Source: Chara braunii
Lineage: Eukaryota; Streptophyta; Charophyceae; Charales; Characeae
Length of the DNA: 39,500 nucleotides
Assembly: GCA_003427395.1 (NCBI GenBank)
Contig: BFEA01000103.1
Coordinates: 35,631-75,130, forward strand
Reading direction: 5' to 3'
The notes under the pieces were generated by a model. It did no database searches and had not been told where the DNA came from. It was given only the letters and a program-made list of their open reading frames with translations. Both the position numbers and the translations under genes were made by a program. Below are positions 10,531 to 20,713 of this stretch, piece after piece (position 1 is the stretch's first letter; every line of letters starts with the position of its first letter).

Positions 10531-11683
10531 TTGCAAATCAACTATAAAAAGTCGCACAAATGTCCATGTCGCACGATTACAATGGATCCTTCCGTTTGGA
10601 AAATTTTCTGCGAAGAAGGCGCGCTGGGCCTAGTGGGCAGGGACCTTTCCATGCCTATATGCTTCCCTTCACTCGGATTGATAAAAGCTTATGTACAGGA
10701 CTGCTCGAACCCGCAGGAAGAAGACCCTTTCTAGCTCACCTTTTCACTCTCAAATAGCGGTATTTCCTACCTCGTTTCCCTGCACCTTCTGCGCACCCAT
10801 CTCCCACCAGAACCCTTCCCCCCTCAGCAGCCTGCTTCTACCTACTCCAATGAATACCCCTACAGTCTACTCACTAGAGACCGATCCAGCCATGCAAAAG
10901 AAGACGCAAGGCAAGACTGACCCTCCAGAAGGCAAGCGGTCTCTAGAGAGGAAGTTCATTTTCTGCAGCTTAGCTTCCAGATGTATCAAGCTGATCTCAA
11001 CCAGGTTAGAGGCATCTTTGACAGGGTTATTTCCTCACTGGAAAGGAAGAGTTCCATGGTGCAAGAAGAAGTAAGGGAACTTCAATCCATTTTTAACCTA
11101 CCAGCTTGAAGAAGGCACATCACTATTCTCATAAGAGTAAAGCAGATAGAGCTTAACTACCAGCACTTTGAGAAAGGAAAACCGGCAGCCAGTGCCTTCA
11201 AGAATGCACTAGCAGGATTCGCAAACGAACTCTGCGACAAGCGATACCCGAACGATGTGAGATCCCTGCTGAGAACTTTGAAATTGGACACAACAGTCCC
11301 AACACTGGCCAAGATCAACAAAGAATGGGACACGAAGGAGAACAAAGTAGCCATCAGAAGCGGGTAAGTGGCGGTGGTATACGCTGACTTATAAAATAAA
11401 AAAAAGCAGGACCTTTAGGGAAGACTATCTGTCTCCCCACGCCTTTCAAATGCGGTGACCCTGCTCAATATCAGATAGGACCGATCAGATCAAAGACTTA
11501 GATATGTCTTAACAGTTGTCTGTTTGCAGGTACGGAGGATCTGATTCAGCCAAGGGTTCCAGGAACAGGAGTCCGCCAAGGAACTACCACTACCGCAGTA
11601 GCAGGCGCTGTCAGGACAAATACCCTGATAAGGGTATTTGCCGGGGGTTTTCAAAGTCGGACGCTGTCCGACTCTTTCGTTGA
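10531..11683 (+). pseudogene. gag (putative): Gag-like ORF of the DIRS-type element, spliced and decayed
   Basis: One reading frame (frame 1) stays protein-like from 10531 to 11363, broken only by TAG 10732, TGA 10918 and TGA 11107. Each of these is one C-to-T change from CAG or CGA. It joins in phase, across a 166-bp intron with GTAAGT donor and TTTGCAG acceptor, to 11530-11683, ending at TGA 11681. The middle looks helical or coiled (QADLNQVRGIFDRV, QEEVRELQSIF), followed by a charged domain (FEKGKPAASAFKNALAGF). Exon 2 is Ser/Arg-rich (GSRNRSPPRN) and ends with CQDKYPDKGIC, which could be part of a metal-binding tail. Its position upstream of the RT and its basic C-terminus suggest Gag. 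No family match is claimed. Confidence 0.5.
11364..11529 (+). other. Putative 166-bp spliceosomal intron
   Basis: A GTAAGT donor follows AGCGG. The 3' end has a branch-like TCTTAAC, then a T/G-rich stretch and TTTGCAG. Removal keeps the upstream and downstream frames in phase, while reading through meets TAA at once (11362-11367 region). Confidence 0.6.
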
Positions 11684-12350
11684 ATTGGAGGACTTGATGA
11701 GACTGATGTTTGCCAAAGTTTATTCAGATCAACCCAAGTGACTAAGACTTTTTGTGAATCAGACGTTGTTGACGTCTGACTGAAATAAATTTAGTTGCCA
11801 GTATGGCGGGTCGTTAGCAGTTCTTGATAGGGCCGCAGGGGCACGCGGTCGTGGAAAGACTAAAGCTAGACTATTCTATCTAAAAGACTGACGCGTGCCT
11901 GTTAAGACGCGCAATTCAGGGCTTTAGTAGGTCAAAAAGGTGGTCTCGTCAGGGGTTAGATCAGCGGAAGAGAAAATTAGAATTTTTTTTATTTTTTATT
12001 TTATTATTATTATTATTTTTTTTAAAGGGCCGCGGGGGTACCGCGTACGCAGTTAAGGCTCATGGGCTAGACCACAAGCCGCTGGGCCAGGACGCCGTCA
12101 GCTCAACGACAGTGCGGTTGGCTAACGGGAAATACGGCAGGCCGAGCTTGCTTCAGCTGCAACAGATGGGCCAACGGGGGGGCAACTCTTCTTATAGAAG
12201 AGGAGTTAGCCCAGTAGGTACCACCATCAAACTTTCGCCCTATGGATGCCGGGAATCGAGTCTCGATGACATCACCATTGGGCTAGCTCCTTTTGGAGCA
12301 GCCTTGAATTTTTAGCGTGGCCGTTTTCGGCTGTGCGGTTGTCAGATCAC
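11684..12350. other. No gene; contains a tRNA-sized inverted stem
   Basis: The tract 11978-12022 is ATT-rich. Bases 12202-12213 (GGAGTTAGCCCA) pair with 12279-12290 (TGGGCTAGCTCC) through 12 pairs including one wobble, enclosing about 65 bases. The outline recalls a tRNA-derived fold, and GGTACCACC plus GAATCGAGTC faintly resemble Pol III boxes, but the B box is poor and I do not call a tRNA. Confidence 0.4.
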
Positions 12351-12368
12351 GCGGCTGAAAACAGCCGC
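12351..12368 (+). other. Perfect hairpin just upstream of a U6 fragment
   Basis: GCGGCTGAAAACAGCCGC forms a 7-bp GC-rich stem with an AAAA loop. The U6 similarity begins two bases downstream. A related GGCTGTGCGG occurs about 25 bp upstream, so the block is partly duplicated in inverted form. Confidence 0.7.
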
Positions 12369-12370
12369 AC

Positions 12371-12430
12371 AGATTAGCATGGCCCCTGCGCAAGGTTGAC
12401 ACGCATATATCGAGAAATGACCCAATTTTT
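12371..12430 (+). pseudogene. U6: 5'-truncated U6 snRNA copy with terminator
   Basis: It begins at AGATTAGCATGGCCCC and continues through the U6 3' half (GCGCAAGG-TGACACGCAT, then ATCGAGAAATG) to a TTTTT run at 12426-12430, in the position of the normal Pol III terminator. There are a few mismatches. The first roughly 40 nt of U6 are missing and replaced by the hairpin block. The site equivalent to the DIRS insertion point is uninterrupted here. It is likely a truncated retrocopy or the U6-derived end of an unidentified element. Confidence 0.8.
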
Positions 12431-12558
12431 GTTCGATCCCTATGAGAATTGAACTCGGGTCTGCATATTGGGAGGAAACGATGGGCGCCATCAAAGCGTA
12501 GCAGGAGCAACCGTGGTCATTGGCTCATGCCAACGACATTATTACTTGTAAAAACAAA

Positions 12559-12690
12559 GGAAAAGAACAGTCTATAGACTGTGTGTGGGAACACACAGCC
12601 CCCACAACTGTCTCATTGGGAAAAAAAGAAAAAAGAACAGTCTATAGACTTTGTGTGGGAGCACACAGCTCCCACAGCTGCCTCCCCGTT
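12559..12690. repeat. 70-bp tandem duplication with palindromes
   Basis: Two units start with AAAAGAACAG at 12561 and 12631. Unit 1 holds the perfect palindrome ACAGTCTATAGACTGT. Unit 2 holds a 9-bp stem TGTGGGAGC/GCTCCCACA with a 5-nt loop. An A-rich tract follows (12716-12765). Confidence 0.85.
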
Positions 12691-12723
12691 GTCAGGGGGG
12701 TAAGAAGAAAAAGAAAAAAAAAG

Positions 12724-12754
<31 letters not shown>

Positions 12755-13873
12755 ATAATAAAAAAACGGGATCTGAGTTTTTTTTGAAAAACTATATTTT
12801 TCAGTTTGCGCCACTATTTTTTTAGTGGCGTAAAACAATTATTTTGACCTTGCAAGTTTTTCTGTAGATATTCAAGCACTTAGGCCATGCGCATGAATGT
12901 TTTTAGATTTTGTATTAAGCGAATATTTTTCTAAAAATGCTCAAAGTTGGGGTACTTTTTGCACCCCGCCCTGAGCTTATCGGGATTTGAACTCGTGCAT
13001 TTTCACGAGTTCTTTCCCTACCTCTCCCAATCTGACAACTGCCATCCCCGTTTTCAGGGGAGGGCAGGGGAGAAGAGAGGAAAAATAGAGAGGGGTGAGA
13101 AAGGAACAGTCACGGCTGCGAACGTGGTCGAGGTCGTGCACCAAGTTCAAGCAGTATTGGCCTGAATGCAGTCATTCAGGCCAGAGCTGTGAACTCGAGG
13201 GTCCGTGAGGGGAACTTGGCTGGAAACAACCATTTTTCCGCTGAACCTGCAGTGTAGGGCTGAGTGCAGGGAAAAGAGAGAAAAAGAGGTGGGCAATTGA
13301 GTACAACTGCCACAAGTGTGTGGCCGAGGTGAGACAACCTCAGTTCATTGATCTAGCTCAGATCCACGACCCCATGCAAGTGACGAATTTTGCCTGGGGG
13401 CAGCTGAGGTTGATGCTGCCCTCCTCAGCCACTACAAAAGAGGCAGTTGTCCCCCAGCTGCTTCACACTTGCCTCCAGCGGCCAGTGTGCGACAGCACGC
13501 TTGCCTCATCATTGGAGTGCAAGAGAGGAGGCAGGAGTGCTGCCGGCAGAGCTGGAGGACTGCGGAGGAGCGTGACGAAGGAGGAGACAGCCATAGCTTT
13601 GGCTGGAGCACTGTGCTCCACCCCTTGGCAGGCTGGTCTCAAGGGGGACTGTGCGTCAGCGTGGTGAGGAGCGATAACGGAGCATGGCAAGGAGCGACAG
13701 GGAGCACGACAAGTGGTGGAGGTGTGCCGGCTGATATTTTCGGCAACCATAACCCATTTTTGTGGGGTTATGCTGCCAAAATACCGTGACGTCGACGCGA
13801 CATCTTTATTATGAGGGGTGACGCTACTGTTTTTACGGCACGTCGGCGACACTTTGTTTTGAAGAGTGACGCT
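12691..13873. other. No gene recognised
   Basis: An A-rich tract is followed by unique sequence. A reverse-strand B-box-like GTTCAAATCCC lies at about 12984, but no A box is found at the right distance. Open frames around 13320-13852 overlap on both strands and show no domain. Confidence 0.45.
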
Positions 13874-14225
13874 GCCGTTTTCAGGGCACGGTAGTACAGC
13901 GCGGCAGAGCGACGCCGTCTTTTTGTGTTGGTACGATACGGCTAAGCGCCACCGTATTTTTGCGATGGTACGGCACGACGAAGCGCCGCCGTCTTTTTAC
14001 TGTGGTACGGCACGGCGAAGCGCTGCCGTTTTTTTTTACGGTGGTACGACATAGCGAAGCGCCATCGTCTTTTTGCAGTCGTGCGACACGGTGAAGCGCT
14101 GCCGTTTTTTTTACGGTGGTACGACACGGCGAAGCGCCACCGTCTTTTTACGGTGGTACGGCATGGCGGAGCGCTGCCGTTTTTTTTTTTTTTACGGGGC
14201 ACGGCGTGACGACGTGCTGTCATTT
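13874..14225. repeat. Minisatellite, about 37-38 bp unit
   Basis: At least seven units follow the pattern CGTC then a T run, ACGGTGGTACG, ACACGGCGAAGCGC and a CAC/TGC ending. Diverged half-units extend left to about 13785. The T run varies from 4 to 12 bases, as expected from slippage. Overlapping open frames on both strands only reflect the repeat. Confidence 0.9.
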
Positions 14226-16604
14226 TCCGACAAGAGTTCGGCACGACAGTGGAATTGCGACACGACGGTGGGACGTGCGGCCCGACAGTGGAGATTTTTT
14301 TACGACGTTGAAAAAAATTTTGTTGTGGCGCGGCGTCTGCTTTTCGTGGTGAAGGTCTGCTACCATTGGTGTGTACGGCAACAGCAGCGAGACATGGTGA
14401 CGGTTGACGGCATGCGACAGTACAAAATCTGAGCGCGACTAATGGGTTTATTTTTGTATTTTTTTATGCGGCACATGAGATAAATGTTTTGTAGTTGGGA
14501 CTACCCAACACTTGCGGCAGTGAGACTGGACTACTTGGGACTGCCTGGGTTCAGTTGGGACTGACATGGGACGCGGACGACCATTTGCGGCAGTTTCGAC
14601 GCATGCGGTTTTGAGATTCGGCACTGATTTTATTTTTTTGAGAAGTATGGCGGAAGCGGTTTTCGACTCAATAGTCATTCGACGAAGTGGTTCACAGCAT
14701 GGAACCACCTAGAACTGCGTGGGACCATCTCGAACTGCTTAGGACTAGTTGGGACTGACGTGGTACCAGATTGAGCGTTTTTTTTGGGACGCGTGCGGCT
14801 CGCCGTTTTCACGCTTGGGTTACTGTCGGTGAGGCGTGCAAGTAAGAGGTGGTTTGATCAGGATTTTCCTTGAGACTACAACTTTCGGTGGCACATACGG
14901 CTTGTTGGTTGGCTTTCTTGAGTGAGTCAGGGCGCTTTTTCGGCATCACTTCACTCAAGGTAAATGGACGACTCAGACTCCCTTCACACCTGTGTGCACC
15001 CACACATTGCTCGACCCTTTTGCTTTGAATGTTCAAGACAAAATGTTGAGTGGGGTTGTGGGCGTCATGCATGAGTGAAAATGTGAGTCTGACGTGAGTA
15101 GTGAGACTTTGCTTGTTTTCTTTTGATTGTGTTGTCTGCGTGGTGTGCAAGTGAGTAAAAAGAATATGTATAAAAGTGTGACAAAATACTATTTGATAAA
15201 ATGACGGAAAATTTTTGTCTCCTTACCATTTTCTTTTCGTCAGTGAGTTGGGTGAACTTGCTTGCTATTTCTGAAGGATAATCGATGGGTGCCGTGAGAA
15301 AAAGAATTTTAAAAATAGAAAGAGAATCAAAGCACAATGAAGTTAACTTTTCCCGAGGATTGGCCGCCTCTATTCTGAATGACCTTATTTGCCTATACCT
15401 GTTTAAATGATTCTCATTCTTTATGCCTTTTGGTTTTCCTTTGCTTAAGTTATCATGAACTTAGAAAAAATGGAACAATTGAAAGTTACTTGTAATGGAC
15501 ACAAGGAAGCATCTGGGGCGGGGGTTCGTTGCTTTAGGAGCCGACCCTGTTATCGACCCAGAGTGGACCGTTCTATGGGGGGGTACTTTGCCGATTCGGT
15601 GAAGACGGTCCGACTTCTGAGATCCGAGCGTTGTGCCCGGACGAGGAGGACGAGTACCCCAGACCAATTCCTAGAGGGAGAGACATACAACACTTCAAGC
15701 AATGCACCTGATCAAGAATCATTCAAAACAGTCTGTCATCCAATAAGATTGAGAAAGTATGGAGACAGGTGTGAGCATGTCGAATGTTGAGTCGGCGGTA
15801 GGTGGAATGAATGACTTTGGCAACGCGTCTCATCAAGTAAAAACTAAGGCGGCCGATTACCTTATCAGCGACATCTATGATATTGTCGAAAAAAACAACC
15901 CCTCGTTGGCGGTTGTATGATTGTTTTGTGGAGTTCGACCTGAGGCGGTCGGATTATTTTTTTTATCTTGCGACATTTGATGTATCAAATGGAGATTTGG
16001 TTTCTTTTAATTATTATTCTAGATTGGATATATCGTTCTACCGACTACAATCAATTCCTTTCGATGTAACTATGTATGATTGTTATAACTATAAAGGGAC
16101 TAAGATTAATGTTGGGTTTCACGCTTGGTTGAGACAATCCTAGTCGACAGACGTTTGCTTCGTACCTTGGAGATCAGCGCCCTAGGAATGATGACATTCG
16201 GGTTCGCTTGGCGTTAACCAAGCGTATCTATAGTACAGCGGGCGAGCAAACGCCCTCGACTGACCTACCTCTGCAATTGCATCTAAAATCTTTCGCACGT
16301 GGAGCGGTAGCTCGGTAGGGATACGTCCCTAAGGGTGGTGACAACCCCTCAGGGAAGGAAAGTTTATGCCCCGCGGCAACTTATCCTGTCGTAGGGGACC
16401 GTGGGATGTACAGCTGGCATACCCGGCTAGAGCGGCGAAGGGACGACGCGACCACTAGCGTCTAAGCGGCTCGTGGGATGTGTTGCGCCGCTCCTAAGTT
16501 GTCTCTTGTTGTGTTTTGTTTTACTCCTGCATGACATGACCGGGAGGGTTCTCGCCTTTGCGAAACGGGTGGGAGCCGATGCGCTCGACAGTGCTCCCCC
16601 GATG
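14226..16604. other. No gene recognised
   Basis: Degenerate short repeats of GGGACT-type words occur at about 14520-14760. Between 15450 and 16140 several open frames of 80-110 codons exist, but none has a recognisable motif. The block at 16290-16450 is GC-rich with short hairpins (ATACGTCCCTAAGGG, GTGACAACCCC) and one A-box-like TAGCTCGGTAGGG, without a B box. Confidence 0.4.
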
Positions 16605-18735
16605 CTGGGGACAAGAAGGAATGAAACCAAAGATCGAGATCGCCCAAGCACTCAAAGCCTTGAACAATAGGCCAAGGACGTCCCAGGTTTCGCATGCTCT
16701 TAGCATGCTACTAAACAGATCCAGTTGGTTGGCAAATCCTGAATCCTTCTGTGCGGGAGCGTTGACAAACCACCTGGCAGCCTGGAAAATCCTGCTTGGA
16801 TCTTCCAAGAAGAAGCATTTCAAAAATGTTTTGAATTAGTTAGAAGACGGAGTCAAACTGAACTTTCATGGAACAAACCATCAGAATAGATCTAAAATCT
16901 AGGAAGTGAGGCATATGGTCAAGCCAGTTCTCAGAGCATAAGAATTAAAGAAAGCTCTGAAGAGGCTGGACCCCCCCCGCTTTCTATCCCCAACTATCAA
17001 CTCCCACCTCACTTCACTGATTTTGTTAACTCAAATGTGGATACCTTGCTTATGCAAGGAGTAATTTCTCTGACGGATTCAACCCTGGTATCTAACCCGG
17101 TTGTTGTCATCGAGGGTTCTAACAAACTTCATTTTATCATCGATCTGAGGTTCGTAAACCTGTTCATCAACTTTCTGGATTTTCACTACGAATTCAAAAA
17201 TGGCGTAGTGGCAGTCATGTACGGTCATTCCTTGCAGGATTTTGCAGTCACATTTGACATCAAGAACGGTTATTATCACATACCAGTCCACGAATTATCA
17301 AAACTCTATCTTGCTTTTAACTGGAATGAGAGAATGTACCAGTTCAACACCCTGTGCTTTAGGATTTCCTCAACGTGCTGGATTTTTACCACAGTAATGC
17401 AAGAGGTTATGGCAGAATTTTGAATCAGAGGATTCCTCATTTTCTCCTACATTGATGACAGCTTAGTCACTGACGTGAATTTCAGAGGATGCTTGTGGAA
17501 TTCGTTTATCATAACAACCATTTTTCACAAACTGGGTTTTTTTCTAAGTTCTGCAAAGTGCCAGGTTTTTCCTTCCCTAACTAATCGTTTCCTAGGATTC
17601 ATCCTGGACTCTCACGAAAAGAGAATTAAGGTCCCAACTGACAAAGCAGAGAAAATATTCCTTCTGTTGGAGTATTGTAGGAAAGAAATTAAGTTGACCT
17701 CAAGAAGGATCTCCTCGTTAGCAGGAAAGCTAGTCTCACTAGCGATAGTTTTTTTGCCCGCTTCTCTCTACTGTGCTAACTTCCACTCAACTTTAATTAA
17801 CTGCTTATGGAATGATAAGGTGAAACAGTCTTAGGTTTTCCTTGAAAACCTGATCGGGTGGCTGCAGCACCTAAAGGACCTACCAGGGAGGAGATGGGGC
17901 GTTAGAACGGCCTCAACCAGAATCCAAACAGCAACTTCGGCTATAGGTGCAGTTTTATCCCTTAGCTCCGGAGAGACTTTGAAAGCTAGCTTTCCTCTAC
18001 CGCCGAAGTTTCTGACTTAGTTCAGCACACATAGAGAACTCTACGCAGTCACGGAAGCATTACTCATCCTTAGGCAGCAAGCACCTCATAAATATTTTTC
18101 CAAAGCTCTCGAATGCGTAGAGGACAATCATGCAGTATTTTTCCTTCTCTCCAAACTGAGATCATAAGATGTCATTTTCAATAAATTATTACGAATTATC
18201 GCGGAAATTCTGATAACCATGGATTGCCAATTGATCCCAATCTAGACTTCAAGAGAATTCAACACAGAAGCAAATGCACTGGACTCTGGACTATTCAGAT
18301 TGGGGCCTCAACAGGGAAAAAGTGGAAGTACTTGTCAAAACATTCGGACAACCTGCAGTCGACCTTTTCGCATCAGAAGAAAATTTCGTCCGCAGACCTT
18401 TCATTTATGAATTCTTATCACCAAATTGCCTTCGAGAAGACGCGCTATCAATCAGATGGGACAGTTTACCAGACCTTCCTTACAGATGGGTTTTCCCCCC
18501 AACCTGTCTTCTTCAAAAAGTGCTAGCAAGAATTTGAAGATTTGGGGGAGCGTATCTACTCGTTCCAAATTCAAGGAAGGCAAACTGGTATCTAGCAATC
18601 AAGAGGCTCAACGTGCTCAAGCAACACAATTTCTGGAAGAACCTGAGCAATTGTTTTCCATCAAGCAGCGTTCCTCCAGATGCCTACAATCCAGGAAAGT
18701 CAGGCCTGTCCGTGTTCAGAATCTCAAAACTCCAA
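16605..18735 (+). pseudogene. pol (RT-RH-MT): DIRS-type reverse transcriptase, RNase H and Dam-like methylase region
   Basis: A lead-in (NHLAAWKILLG, then LEDGVKLNF) typical of DIRS pol opens the region, although it is split by stops. The RT core from 17037 shows NPVVVIEGSNKLHFIIDLR, FDIKNGYYHIPV and an intact catalytic SYIDDSLV near 17448, then LGFFLSSAKCQV and FLGFILDS. RNase H follows from about 17900 with an ATSAIGAVL strand, HRELYAVTEAL and VEDNHAV, whose E and D-N positions are retained. At 18274-18537 another frame gives VDLFASEENF, EDALSIRWDSL and VFPPTCLLQKVL, the Dam-like methylase domain of DIRS elements, continued by GGAYLLVPNSRK. In-frame stops (TGA 17421, TAG 17832 and others) and frame changes make it non-functional. 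Confidence 0.88.
18274..18640 (+). pseudogene. Dam-like N6-adenine methylase domain of the DIRS pol
   Basis: The order VDLFAS, EDALSIRW, VFPPT, then GGAYLLVP and NWYL matches the phage-Dam-like domain found C-terminal to RNase H in DIRS-group elements. FPPT stands where active Dam-like enzymes have an NPPY/DPPY-type motif, so the catalytic tetrad is changed. The last part is shifted one frame. No enzymatic activity is expected. Confidence 0.65.
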
Positions 18736-18736
18736 A

Positions 18737-19897
18737 TCAGCAGCATCCATAGCCATACCGCATAAAGGAGGAGAAGGTCTTCAAGGTACCTTGACCAAGC
18801 ATTCGCTCAAGAGTCCACCCAAACCTTATTCCTTCTTGAACGCTCATGACTCCGAAGCTATGGCTACTTTCACCGTTATAAATTTCAAACTCAAGTAATG
18901 CATCCTTTAGTCTCTTATTAAACCCGCTCAGTGTAAGCGCAATCTTAGTCCTTGTACTATGGAATAACGGCCCCACGTCCCGTAGGTCTATGGGAGGCGT
19001 GAGAGAACTGTAACTCTCGCGCAACTCTTCTATCAGTTCTAGAAAAGTCTCGCCCACTTTCCCTTGCTCCTGTAGCATTATGACACCTTGTCGTCCTCTG
19101 CGCAGCGTTTTTGTGAAGGAAGGCTGCACCCGATTGATCTCTTCATCCACCTCTCTGCCCTGCAATCGCAATGCCTCTCCGCCCTGCTGCCAGCTTTCCC
19201 ACAAATACACCATTATGCAAAGGTCCCACAAAGACTCCGCGCGTCAATAACCAGTCTGGGTTCATATTCTATACCGCATCCTTCTATATATTCTAGCCAT
19301 TTTTTCCTTGGTCATGGGAGGAGTCTGCTCCTCTGTAACCCCATTTTGAAGAGTGAAATTGCGATATGTCTTGCGATAATCCCTCACCTTGCTGTTACTA
19401 CATAGATTTTTGTCACCTTCTCGTCCAAGGATCAGAAAGCACCGACTGAGGCAACAGATACTTGATTTCAGTGTGCTGTAAGCAGGAAAGGGCCGACCAG
19501 ACTTATCAACAGTCCGACATCTGGTACTAAGCTCAGGAAGCCACTGACCTTGCGGGAAGGCCAGTACATCAAGATCGCTACAATCCTGAACACTCCGACC
19601 AACGCAGTTTCGATCAAGCCACTCTTTCAAAGATCTCAGCATCCACCCTCGTTCTTTCTCGCTGTTTTTGGAGAGACCATACTCTGCTATCAACTCTATG
19701 GAATCAATCAATCCTTCTTCATAGCATCCTTCATGAGGATTCTTGGGTTGTTTCTCAGCGGCAGCGATGCTTCGATGAAGCAATTTCTCCAACCACCATT
19801 TCCTGTACACAAATGCATAACATTTGGTAAATGAAGGTGGAGAATTTGGGTTGGTAAAGAGGACCATTGGTGGGTGGCCCATGTTTTCCACTTTCAA
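18737..19897 (-). pseudogene. YR: Tyrosine recombinase of the DIRS-type element, opposite strand to RT
   Basis: One minus-strand frame runs 19897 to 18737, broken by two TGA codons (19262 and nearby) between the N-terminal helical domain and the catalytic part. The N-terminal 211 codons include LKEWLDRNCVGRSVQD and end TPPMTKEKMARIYRRM. The catalytic part has YLWESWQQGGEALRL (box I, with Gln where Arg would be expected) and HSFGVMSVQEGIRFGW, then FSSFMRYG with the candidate Tyr nucleophile. Box II HxxR reads HSFG, so its Arg is lost, and TLKTF has Leu in place of the usual Trp. It faces the RT region tail to tail, and its 5' end overlaps repeat B1. Identity as a YR is inferred from this motif order. 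Confidence 0.7.
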
Positions 19898-20092
19898 GGA
19901 AGGTGTTAGATGTCTGACTTTCGCAAGTTTTGTTATCTTTAACTATCTTTGAATCAACTGTTGGCCTGTCAGTTTTGAGTTGCTGTCTGTTCATATTTCC
20001 CCTCTATGGCTTCTCTAACGAATGGCTTTAAGAACCCCTGCCCAAAACCCCCTTTCACCTTCTGACTATATCCTATGCCCAGCGAATGCACA
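19863..20092. repeat. Split direct repeat B1
   Basis: About 229 bp, repeated directly at 20714-20942 with over 90% identity by eye. Both start CATTGGTGGGTG and end CGAATGCACA. B1 covers the 5' end of the recombinase frame and joins A2 without a spacer. Confidence 0.88.
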
Positions 20093-20689
20093 CAGACGGC
20101 GTGGCTTCCTTTTTTCGATTGGCCCCAAACGGATTGTCACTACCTCAGGAGTTTTTTATCATGGCACCGACGAGCAGAAAATCTTAGCTGCAGCTGGAAA
20201 GGTTAAGTCTGACACTTACCCCGGGTCTTGAGCAGCAGCTCCTGCAGGAAGGCCGATTTGTCCTCCCTCTCCGTCAATCGGATGCAAGGATTCCAAAGCA
20301 GCAGCACCGTGGGATGCGCCAGCAGCAACCGTAGGATCCACGTTGTGGTATGGTGCCCCTGCGAGAGGACCAGCAAGGAGGCTTACCCCATTCAACTGGT
20401 GAGGTCCTACTGACACTTCTCCAGAGCAGCAAAAGGGTGTAGGCCTTGAGGGGCCAAAATTTGGCCACATGGGGTCCCGGTAACTCACTGGGCTTCTAAC
20501 AACAGTAACCAGCCTTTACAATCTCAGGAGTATTTCTTGGCAAGCTCCGTTCGCCTCAGGTGTTTTTTCGACGTTCGGATTTATACGATGCCTGGCACCA
20601 CCGCTCGAAGCTCCAGCTCTGCAGAGAGACACAACAGACGTGTGAGACCTTCCGCTTCAGCTTTCGCGTTTTTACAGCGCGAAAATCCG
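20092..20689. repeat. Split direct repeat A2
   Basis: Second copy of A1, lacking the SINE. A2 lies between B1 and B2, and 24 bp (20690-20713) separate it from B2. The single TTAGCT at 20184-20189 is the empty SINE site. Confidence 0.88.
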
Positions 20690-20713
20690 AGCCCACCTGC
20701 CCGTGCCCTCGGA

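Noticed and set aside
12960-13010. Minus-strand tRNA-like B box GTTCAAATCCC
   Set aside because: No A box lies at the expected distance upstream. The GAACTCGTGC/CACGAGTTC inverted repeat explains most of the similarity.
13874-14225. CRISPR array
   Set aside because: The 37-bp units are contiguous, with no unique spacers, in eukaryotic repeat DNA.
13860-14432. Overlapping ORFs over the minisatellite
   Set aside because: Unit length and repeat content keep several frames open on both strands, and the translated peptides are repeats of one short word.
16290-16370. tRNA or tRNA-derived SINE (TAGCTCGGTAGGG resembles an A box)
   Set aside because: No B box follows at 30-60 bp and no cloverleaf can be drawn.
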